This document shows positions 20,005 to 28,576 of a stretch of DNA of 28,576 nt, in pieces (positions within the stretch are counted from its first letter, which is position 1; each line of letters begins with the position of its first letter). The position numbers and the translations under genes were made by a program. The notes below the pieces were generated by a model. The model was not told where the DNA came from, made no database searches, and saw only the letters and a program-made list of their open reading frames with translations. Origin of the DNA: Apostichopus californicus (lineage: Eukaryota; Echinodermata; Holothuroidea; Aspidochirotida; Stichopodidae); contig JAIPMN010003347.1 of assembly GCA_020650975.1 (NCBI GenBank), positions 1 to 28,576 on the forward strand, read 5' to 3'.

Positions 20005-21330
20005 ACTCCCTATTTAACCATATAGGTAGGATAGAACCTAATTAACCATAGAGGTAGGATAGGACCTATTTAACCATATATAGGTAGGATAGGACTTATT
20101 TAACCATTCAGGTAGGATAGGACCTATTTAACCATATATAGGTAGGATAGGACCTACAGTATTTAACCATATAGGTAGGATAGGACCTATTTAACCATAC
20201 ATAGGTAGGATAAGACTTATTTAACCATTCAGGTAGGATAGGACCTATTTAACCATATATAGGTAGGATAGGACTTATTTAACCATTCAGGTAGGATAGG
20301 ACCTATTTAACCAGATAGGTAAGATAGGACCTACAGTATTTAACCATATAGGTAAGATAGGACTGGACCTACAGTATTTAACCATATAGGTAGGATAAGA
20401 CCTATTTAACCAGATAGGTAAGATAGGACCTATTTAATTATATAGGTAGGATAGGACCTATTTAACCATATATAGGTAGGATAGGACCTATTTAACCATA
20501 TAGGTAGGATAAGACTTATTTAACCAGATAGGTAAGATAGGACCTATTTAACCAGATAGGTAAGATAGGACCTACAGTATTTAACCATATAGGTAGGATA
20601 GGACCTATTTAATTATATAGTTAGGATAGGACCGATTTAACCATATAGGTAGGATAGGACCTATTTACCCAGATAGGTAAGATAGGTCCTACAGTATTTA
20701 ACCATATAGGTAGGATAGGACCTACAGTATTTAACCTAGGACCTATTTAATTATATAGGTAGGATAGGACCAATTATACTATATAGGTAGGATAGGACCT
20801 ATTTAACCAGATAGGTAAGATAGGACCTACAGTATTTAACCATATAGGTAGGATAGGACTAATTTAACCATATAGGTAGGATAGAACCTATTTAATTATA
20901 TAGGTAGGATAGGACCAATTATACTATATAGGTAGGATAGGACCTATTTAACCAGATAGGTAAGATAGGACCTACAGTATTTAACCATATAGGTAGGATA
21001 GGACTAATTTAACCATATAGGTAGGATAGAACCTATTTAATTATATAGGTAGGATAGGACCAATTATACTATATAGGTAGGATAGGACCTATTTAACCAG
21101 ATAGGTAAGATAGGACCTACAGTATTTAACCATATAGGTAGGATAGGACTAATTTAACCATATAGGTAGGATAGGACCTATTTAATTATATAGGTAGGAT
21201 AGGACCAATTATACTATATAGATAGGATAGGACCTACAGTATTTAACCATATAGGTAGGATAGGACTTATTTAACCAGATAGGTAAGATAGGACCTACTT
21301 AGCCAGATAGGTAGGATAGGACCTGTTTAA
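20005..21330. repeat. Minisatellite 4, 28-bp unit with 145-bp higher-order repeat
   Basis: Units read TTAACCATATAGGTAGGATA then GGACCTAT, with CAGATAGGTAAGATAGG and an ACAGTA insert in some. CAATTATACTATATAGG recurs at 20771, 20916, 21061 and 21206, exactly 145 bp apart, so a five-unit block (four of 28 and one of 33) was amplified three times. The right edge decays between 21300 and 21430. Confidence 0.95.
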
Positions 21331-21559
21331 TCAGACAGGTAGGTTAGGATGGTCTGCTCAACTAGACTGTTCGGATAGGGCATGTTTTAAGCAGATCAGC
21401 AGTTTAGGACCTGTGTACCCAGAAAGGATAGAACACTCATCTCCTCATTAATTTGAGTGAATATTTACAAAATTTTAGTTTACATAATTTAGTTAATCGG
21501 TGATGAAGCACAAAGAAGTTTAAACTTTACGATTAATTCGCTGTAAAATTTTAACTTAC

Positions 21560-22135
21560 TGTTTGCAATACTCAAGACGAAGCCGAAATTTCCACAGAAT
21601 TCCAAGGCATTTCTGCAAAGACTCGTGCATTCAGCAGGCGAGTTGAAGACCTGATGCTGGTCGGCTGTTTGAAGGTTTAGCTGCAAATAATTACAGACTG
21701 CATCAGGGTTGCGCACAAAATTTACATACTGGACAGATTTATCCAGTGGTTTATTTACAGGACTATCAGATTTACAGTAATCATCGAAATAGGTCTCAAC
21801 GATGAACCTATAGTATTTACACATGAAGAGAGCCACTTGATTCTTGTTCTGAATCGCTTCGTAGTAACAAAACAAATCAAATGTTGAATAAGCTAGAATC
21901 CCGTCCTGTCCCGCGATAGTTTTGTCAAACATCTTAGCAGATGGGATGGCACATTTTTGCAGTTCTGAGTTGATTGTAGCATAGGTGGTTACGGAGAACT
22001 CATTTGGATCAGAACTCTGGCCAAAACTTGCTCCAAAGAAAAACAATGTTGTCATGAGAATCATCCACACTTCCATGATGGCAGTTATTCCAACTGTTCT
22101 ATATTTATATAATCTGTAACTCAGTCTTCACGTGT
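21560..22135 (-). CDS. Signal-peptide exon with an eight-cysteine domain; ATG at 22076
   Basis: The exon follows a strong acceptor (T-rich tract ending TTTTTTCAG) at 22136. It has 59 nt of 5' UTR, then GCCATC before ATGG, a near-ideal start context with A at -3 and G at +4. Codons 1-172 are open and end one base into the next codon at a consensus donor, ACA|GTAAGT, so the exon exits in phase 1. Residues 1-20 (MEVWMILMTTLFFFGASFGQ) form a typical signal peptide with likely cleavage near 18-20. The mature part carries eight cysteines at 42, 70, 86, 101, 128, 150, 154 and 161, which could form four disulfides; the last three are spaced CxxxCxxxxxxC. There is no transmembrane segment. The open frame runs on 23 codons past the donor to a stop, so an unspliced 195-residue form is formally possible. 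The fold and function are not recognised. Secretion is inferred from the signal peptide. Confidence 0.85.
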
Positions 22136-22849
22136 CTGAAAAAATAAAAATAAATAGTGTATACATACACATGCAATGTACCAATTTCATTTGGGCATAT
22201 TTCAATGTAAATGTGATTTAACCATGTCTAGCACATGAATTTGAGATTCCGAGGAAAGGAATGATGGAAATTGATTGCCTTGAAATTGGTGTATGTTTTT
22301 AATAACTACTGTTTGTAGACCCTCTGGAACCTAAAATGGAATGACAATGTGTTCCACAGTGTCAGTAAATGGGGCTCAGTCAAACTGAGTTAAATCTCAA
22401 CGTGAAAATATGCCAGTATGACCTGAGCAAGGAATAGCCGTAATATATAGCAATAAGATATATAGACATTAATCAATGTACAGTATGTACCGAAACAATT
22501 CCTTAGACTCATTTACAGCAAAAAGTGAAGTAAACTGCTGCTGATGGAAGAGAAAAAATAATTCATTTCCACGATTTGCTCCAAATATTCCTTCTGGAGA
22601 TATCAAGCAATCAATCATTATCCATTTCGGGCATTTTACTAGCCAAAATATTTATAATAAATACATATTATCTCCAATGTTTGACAAAGAAATTTCATTA
22701 CCTGCTTTGTTGAAGACTTTAGAGAATAGAGAGCCCCTTCACAGATCAAAACTGAATTGAAATTTGACCAAACTATGTCCACAAAAAGAAAATCATACCC
22801 TTGGAGAATTCACAGATTAATTGTTGCTTTAATTTTACCATGCTTTAAA

Positions 22850-23215
22850 GGTTTTCGGACTTTGACACTTGTTGACCACAAATGACATTTGACCTCCGCC
22901 AAATCAATAGGGTTCTTGCACCCCAACAAGCTGAATCTGCAAATTTACTTACGTACTTCTAGTAAGTGTTATAGTGTTCACAAAGTTTTCTGACTTTGAT
23001 CTCTGTTGACCCCAAATAACGGTCCATTTAAGTTGACAGAAAACAATCTAGGCTTCTTGTACTCAATAAGACAGATCCACACATCGAGTATGAAGTTAAT
23101 ACACTGTTATATATACCTTTTCGATTTACTGTGTTTTCAAGCAAGTGTCACATACACACAAGCCAGCATCATCACATAGACTCCTCTTGCCTCCGGCAAT
23201 GAATCACAAAACTTA
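22850..23215. repeat. GACCCCAAATGACC repeat, two diverged sub-units and tail
   Basis: Sub-units with TGACCACAAATGACATTTG and TTGACCCCAAATAACG are followed by TTTTCAAGCAAGTGTCACAT, a CACACA tract and CTCCTCTTGCCTCCGGCAAT. This is the same order as at 16729-17195 and 14640-14855. Confidence 0.75.
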
Positions 23216-26131
23216 CATGAATGACCAAAACGCCGCTTGCAACCAGTCGAATCTGCATATAATGACCCTGATCTCCACTCTGTTATGTGTAGTTGGTTGA
23301 GGTCGACAAGACTTGACTGAGGCAAACATATCCTACTTACACCCAATGGTTTCATATAAAAACTGTAAACCAATGTATGATAACCCTCTCCATCCCCCGA
23401 CCCTCCCTACCCCAATGTTGCTGACTGTCTACTCATAAAGCGATCACAGTGATCTGGTCCCAAATAGTTTCGGAAAGGTCCAAGATTATGCCCAATGTTT
23501 TATAAACCAGAAAACAGAGGGAAGTACACACTGAAGAAAAATAAACAATCTTTGAACACATCTGTGATTATTGTGTTTGTTTTTATGTTTGTTGTTTTTT
23601 TTTGGTAACAAAAAGCATCCAAGTTTTATGACAGAGTTATGAGAATGTTCCTCTACACAAAATTTTGAAAGTAAAAAACATCCTCCGGTATAGTTTTCCG
23701 CGGAATGTACCTTGCTGAGATTTTTACCCTAGGATGAAAACTTAATCAGCACTGCCAATATGCTAATAGACTCCGCTGGCGGTAAACTAGGTCACGCCAT
23801 GGGATGGGCTACTTGGCAGTTCTTCTGTACTTGTATTTGTTTACAAAAGTAGGTCATGCAGGTGGCTGCCCTCTTGGATGCATTGTTTTGCATCTAGTCC
23901 AATCACAAGCCGATCTGCATATTTACAAGATACATCGCTTCGTGGGGTTTCAAGTACGGTGGCACTTTGCCAACATTTTTTGAACATGAACAAGTTTCAA
24001 GGTGAAACGATCAAAGCCTGGCCAAAGTATATTTATCGTCAAATGGACACTTTGGTAGGACTTGACAGTGAGGAAGGAGGAGAGGAAATCAGTCCCCTAA
24101 AGAGAATTTGTTCCCCTCCACCAATAGTTTACTAAGAAAACAATTTTTGCTTGAATGGCTCTATGATAGAAAAAGAGGCATAGAAGATTTGCAGCTTCGC
24201 TCAATTTGACCGTACCAGAATTCTTACCTCTTGTAGCCCCCTAAACTCCTTGCATTGACCTTATAAACCCCCCCCCCCTTCCCCACCACAGAAAGTATCA
24301 CTTTTAACTTTGCTGTAGGGTTGAAAGTGGAGAAATGAGTTGGAAAAAGGACAAATGTTCTTTTTATTTAAACATGGAGTTTGTTATAGTTTGTTCAATG
24401 ACCAACAGTTCATTTGCATATTATTGTTCAGTCTGTGCATTCCATTGTCCGTTTCATCAAGCATTAGTGTACATCGATCAAAACCTTACCAAACAGTTTC
24501 CAAGTCAATGTGTCTTGGCAAAATTCTTGAGTATTTAGTTATGCCAGCTGCTATCTTCATGTTGATCTAGAACCTAACACTACCACAGTCCTATCCAACT
24601 GGAGGCAATTTAGCGCCCAGGCCCCCCAATCCCAACCCTGATGGTTCAGAAAGAAACAGGGGTGTCTGAGAAACGTACAAGTTGCCCTAGATTTCAGGAC
24701 CAGTACTAGGCAGTCCCTTATACGAGGTGATCCCCAGTTATTCCCACTCTGATTTAAAGACTTAAAGAAAGTTGTTTAAACATGTTTTGTCAAAGATATT
24801 TTCTTTAAAGCCAGATGTTTCCAGTTCTTGTCGCCATGCTTATGTGTACGTACATCCTTTTGATCTATCAAATGCTTGTGTAAACTTACAACTTTTCTAC
24901 CGCAAGTGACTTACTCTCCTATTAGTATATAAGTACTAGTATATCTACATAAACATTTGTTTGCCTAACTGACAGTTTTGTGACAGTTATGTATTTACAA
25001 ATATCACGCATTTCGCAGCACAGACCCTTTTTTTTCATTCACTCTCTCTTTATTAATATATTTTTTAAGATTCAACTGTACAAATAATTGTGAGCAATGA
25101 GTTGGCAACCAATATTTAAGACTTATAGGTATGTTCATCTTCCTGCTACTTTCCTAAACTTCATCACTAATTTATAAGACATTTTTCTTTCGAACAGACA
25201 CTTTCAATAACTTCACTAGCTAAGTAATCCAATTTTTTTTGCGGCAGGCATTTCTTTGTTCACAGATTATCTGACATTTTGGTTTGTGCTTTGTAGTCCA
25301 TAAAATGAGTTTATTTTTTGTAATGGACGATATTTGGACGAGTTTTTGAGTTTTAGACAAGTTGGATGCAATTTTGGGCGGTAATGTTATGTAATTTCTC
25401 CTTCTAAATCCCATCATACACTAATAAACATTGGGTATTTTATACTGACTGTAACACAGGATGGACCTGCTGTAGTTGGGTAGAGGTGGAGGATGTCTTT
25501 ATTTTGCTTTTTTAGTTGGAGTCAGACTTGAGAAATGATTATGCTGGATTTCTTGGAATCACCCAACAATGGTAAGATATTAGGCTATAGCACATCCAAA
25601 CTTTTGAGAACATTGGCTTTTTCTGGAACACAATCTTCTTATTGACATCAGATTTACTGGGTAAAATGTTCCTTATTTTATACAGTCGAGCTACTGGGGT
25701 AAATGTTCCTTATTTTATACAGTCAGAATTATTTTTATTAACCGGATTCAGAGAAGCTAAACAACTCGACTACGACTCGACAGCCACCCATAATTTTCTT
25801 TGATTCGCGTGGAAGGATAGGTACACTGTCTTCAAATGTGACGGTTTACTGGATAGACTGAATTGTAGTTAAGACAAGATTGGGAATAGATACACAGTCT
25901 TTAATGTACATGTTGATTGAATAGTTTTAATTGTAAGTTCGTAAGAGTTGATACACTGTCTTCAAATATTTAATAGTTAGTTGAATAAATCAAATTAATT
26001 TAGGTTGATTGTTTATTAGAAAGATTGATTCTGATTTAAATGACCGATTTTGTGGATATTTCGGGCCTAAGTAGTGTGAAGCGAAGCAATTAAATTGCAT
26101 ATAGGGCCTAGGCCTACAGTGCACCCACAAT

Positions 26132-26220
26132 AATGTGCTATTTCCGCCATACAAAAGTGCTTTAATGCCATCGGGGTAAAAGGCGGAATGGAACTTTTTC
26201 TATGGTGGAAAGAGCACATT
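26132..26220. other. Imperfect hairpin, arms about 20-38 bp
   Basis: AATGTGCTATTTCCGCCATA (26132-26151) pairs with the reverse complement of 26201-26220 with two mismatches. Pairing continues more loosely towards a small central loop. It could be a short MITE or a miRNA-precursor-like fold; no test is possible here. Confidence 0.5.
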
Positions 26221-26608
26221 TTCTGTGGCGGAATATACTGATAGCCAAATGACACGGTCCCGCCGGCCTAGGCTTAAACTTAAACTCGATCATTTTTGTC
26301 GATTTTAATTTGTTTTTAAACGCTTGAACTTGAACACCGATAATTCAGGCCTTTTTATTGACTGTTGTTGTCTTAACGTTAATCAGGAATAGTAAAAGGC
26401 CTAGGTTAACCTACTTGTAATGTATTATTACTATTATGTAAGTAAACTGATTGGCCTAACTTAGGCATAGGCTTAACAGTAACACTACAGTTAGGCTATG
26501 TCAACAAGTCTATAATGTTACTGTAATAAATACTGCAAACTATAAATAGGCTATGGTAAGTGCCAGTATTTTACCAAAAACGTTGACAGCCACTAGAATG
26601 TTTCTTAC

Positions 26609-26640
26609 CTTTAAAGAGAAAAACTCATTCCTCGTCTATT
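26609..26640 (-). other. Candidate 5' UTR exon of the secreted-protein gene
   Basis: A donor of good consensus, AAAG|GTAAGAAA, ends at 26609, and a TATA-like box lies about 30 bases upstream of the presumed start. Exon 22135-21560 has a strong acceptor in its 5' UTR, so a non-coding first exon must exist somewhere upstream. This is the best candidate I see. The start is set only by spacing from the TATA box. Confidence 0.32.
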
Positions 26641-26662
26641 GCCAGGAATTTGGTAATGGAAA

Positions 26663-26670
26663 TTTTTATA
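26663..26670 (-). promoter_or_regulatory. Candidate TATA box (TATAAAAA)
   Basis: The minus strand reads CAGAGTATAAAAATTTCC, about 25-30 bases before the proposed first exon. Its meaning depends on that exon being real. Confidence 0.33.
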
Positions 26671-26679
26671 CTCTGCGAT

Positions 26680-28486
26680 TCTAGATTTGTGGCTGAAATA
26701 CGAATGTAGACTAGGCTATGCACTTTAATAGTAAATATCGTCATCGCCACGTACGTGTACAGCTAGCTAGTCTTGGTAAAGACGTTCGTACTATATATCT
26801 TCGAATTATAACATAACTAAGGGCGCCCTTCCACAATGCTGCTTGTCAAGGGAATTACCCTTAAACCATATAGAGTTCTTTGGTTGTAACTTGTAACTAG
26901 TTTTGATCCTGGATGTGTGATGGGTGGTAACAACAAAACAGTTCAGCGTGCCTTGGTAATTATTGTTAGGATGACTGATATTAGTATGAGTTCTTAGAAG
27001 GAAGTGCCGATACTGTGCAGCTGTAAACCGCTTGAAAGAAATTTGTTCGACTTTCTTTAATGGCTAATACCGATCGGGATCAGACGTTTGTTATCAATTT
27101 TAATTCACACTCAGTCACAACCTAACATAGCCTAGTAACAACTTACACTAAAAGTCACAGTTGGGGCCTACGCCTAAATGCTAACTTATGGTAGCCTAGC
27201 CTAGGAGGACAGTATTCTAGTAAGTATGCCATTGTCTAAGTAACACTACATACTCAGTAAAACTTAGGCCTTAAGCTTAGAGTAGACTTCATTGACCAAG
27301 CTTTACCAATATTCTGTGGTTGATTGGACATGCAACAATTTGTTGATTTATCTTGCAGTGTTTTTGTGCATAACACTATAGGCCTACCAATGAATCATGC
27401 ATACCATTCAACAGCAAATTGATTGCCATAATTAAAGGGTGTGAAGACTCGCGCACAAAGAAACGTCTCATGCCGGTAATCTGACCTAGTTTCGAATGAG
27501 GTGTAACAGTAGTGTTAGACACCACCATCCATCCCAGAAAATACACACACAGCTTGCTACCGTCGGTAATTAGACACTAGTGCACACTGCACAGTCAGTA
27601 CATGCAGCTACGATCAATACCCACAACACTGTACATATAATAGCAGCGATGGATCTCAGGTCTAGATAAAAGATAACAAGGTATCATGTTTCATTACTGT
27701 CTGCATTTTGTAGCGACACGAACAAGACGTCACTTGCAAGCAACGGAAAGTTATCTTTTTCAGATGGCCGCACATGGTTTGGGGCGAGTCTTCAATGCCT
27801 TTAATAAGCCTAGGTTGAAATATTTTATCTTGAGATTTCAAAGGTCAGGTAATTCAAATTAGGGATTTTCCAAACCACAAAGAAGTATTTAAAGACCTTG
27901 AAATGAAGATATTTGCTAAGGCTGCTGTTAATGTATGGAAAAGTATTCACAGAAGTAGGCCTATGTGTGATTCTCTGGGTTGGGTATCCTGCAAATTTAT
28001 CCGTGGCCATGCTAAATACTGTAGAGAATTGTAGCCATGATAAGGTATTTCTCAAAACAAAGTACTACTCTAATACATTATTAACTTTGTTTCCCCTGTC
28101 TGTTTGGGAAGGGGGAGGGAGGATTTGATCACATAATGTTTAAATGGAATTGTTATATATCAAGTCACCAGAAAATGTTAACTCAATCTTGAGCTACTGG
28201 TTTGATGATCAAATTTCAGTTCAGAAATCAACATAAAAAAACAAAAACTGCTGAGGTATTTGCATTAAATTCGGCTTGGATTGTAACATGTTAAATGATA
28301 AATAAGTTACACTCCCAAAGTTGGTGTTTCTATTCTTCAACCACACATCTCTCCTGCATTGTACATATTGGTCATTGTTCTTTTTTTCTTTTCTTTTTCT
28401 GGACAACCAAATTTACTGTTCCGACAACCAAACTGTAAGGCCTGGTTGTCCGATGGACATTTTTCACAACCTGTGACCATTGTTAC
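26680..28486. other. Upstream region, no gene recognised, TAGGCCTA-rich
   Basis: There is no convincing exon on either strand. AGGCCTA/TAGGCC words recur between about 26050 and 27970, as does general AT-rich DNA. Frames at 27825-28406 are chance. Confidence 0.4.
26748..26757. promoter_or_regulatory. Palindrome CACGTACGTG near the candidate promoter
   Basis: A perfect 10-bp palindrome with CACGT half sites (bHLH-like) lies about 80 bp upstream of the candidate TATA box. It may be coincidental. Confidence 0.22.
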
Positions 28487-28576
28487 CAGTGGCGTAGGAA
28501 GGTACTTGAGTGGGGGGGCTGAAGACTGATGGCCGGCCTGGGGGAGGGGTCTAAGGGGAGGGGGTGACACCTCCCC
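28487..28576. mobile_element. Left end of a MITE-like element running out of the window
   Basis: Begins CAGTGGCGTAGGAAGGTA, a typical hAT-like terminus, followed by GGGGGAGGGGTCTAAGGGG. The latter matches inner sequence of the element at 13188-13515 (reverse strand). The other end lies outside. Confidence 0.6.

Larger units (their letters stand above)
22136..26608 (-). other. Long first intron (5' UTR intron) of the gene model
   Basis: Bounded by the acceptor at 22136 and the candidate donor at 26608. It contains a diverged GACCCCAAATGACC repeat (22850-23215), a C-run at 24270-24278 and duplicated CTTATTTTATACAGTC sequence near 25671-25725. The exact donor is uncertain, so the extent is tentative. 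Confidence 0.35.
1..26640 (-). other. Gene model: secreted protein with Cys-rich head and acidic exon-modular tail (3' end outside window)
   Basis: This is an overall minus-strand gene model inferred from splice-site and phase continuity. Coding exons are 22135-21560 (ATG at 22076), 18254-18192, 17351-17289, 15761-15696, 14285-14196, 12400-12323, 7392-7352, 5474-5450, 2395-2385 and 1270-1232. Each internal exon lies between an AG acceptor and a GT donor (GC once), and the frame stays open at every junction. The phases run 1, 1, 1, 1, 1, 1, 0, 1, 0, 0, and each exon enters in the phase left by the one before it. The tail is rich in Asn, Asp, Glu, Gly and Pro and has no cysteine, so it is probably extended. 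I do not recognise the family. No stop codon in the main frame is reached, so the gene probably continues beyond position 1. Small exons may be missing from the model, and RNA evidence is needed to confirm linkage. Confidence 0.68.

Noticed and set aside
22102-22111. TATATAAATA as the promoter TATA box of the gene
   Set aside because: It would place the start only a few bases before the ATG, and a strong splice acceptor lies just upstream. A 5' UTR intron is the simpler reading.
23137-23373. 78-residue minus-strand frame with cysteines
   Set aside because: It overlaps the tail of a dispersed repeat and has no signal peptide or splice link to the gene.

Overview
The window looks like AT-rich nuclear DNA of a marine invertebrate deuterostome. 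A sea cucumber or other echinoderm is the best guess, from the texture: abundant TAGGCCTA words, hAT-like MITEs, a tRNA-derived SINE, and repeats built on GACCCCAAATGACC. This assignment is an inference from composition, not from a recognised marker gene. No bacterial-type genes, rRNA or true tRNA are present, and most open frames are chance frames or repeat translations.

One multi-exon gene on the minus strand explains most of the window. A possible TATA box and 5' UTR exon lie near 26.6 kb. An exon at 22135-21560 carries an ATG in a strong Kozak context, a signal peptide and an eight-cysteine domain of no family I recognise. It ends in phase 1. Then come short, acidic, Asn/Asp/Glu-rich exons with good splice sites: 18254-18192, 17351-17289, 15761-15696, 14285-14196 and 12400-12323, all entering and leaving in phase 1. 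They are followed by 7392-7352 (1 to 0), 5474-5450 (0 to 1), an 11-nt microexon 2395-2385 (1 to 0) and 1270-1232 (0 to 0). The reading frame stays open across every junction. The 3' end of the gene is outside the window. The predicted product is a secreted protein: a cysteine-rich globular head plus a disordered, acidic, exon-modular tail.

The introns hold four large minisatellites: units of about 58 bp (1-1835), 19 bp (2485-3777), about 70 bp (9133-10256) and 28 bp (20005-21330, with a 145-bp higher-order repeat). They also hold a SINE (8831-9127), related hAT-like MITEs (6826-7137, 13188-13515), a second MITE (16079-16460), a further element entering at 28487, and several copies of a GACCCCAAATGACC repeat family.

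The most interesting observations are these. (1) The tail appears to grow by tandem duplication of symmetrical phase-1 exons. One duplication is recent enough to align over about 460 bp, and its exon has diverged more than its introns. (2) The minisatellites in the 3' introns carry many copies of splice-site-like motifs on the transcribed strand, and one array supplies the acceptor of a real exon. (3) There are microexons, a GC-AG intron, and a candidate alternative terminal exon with its own poly(A) signal.
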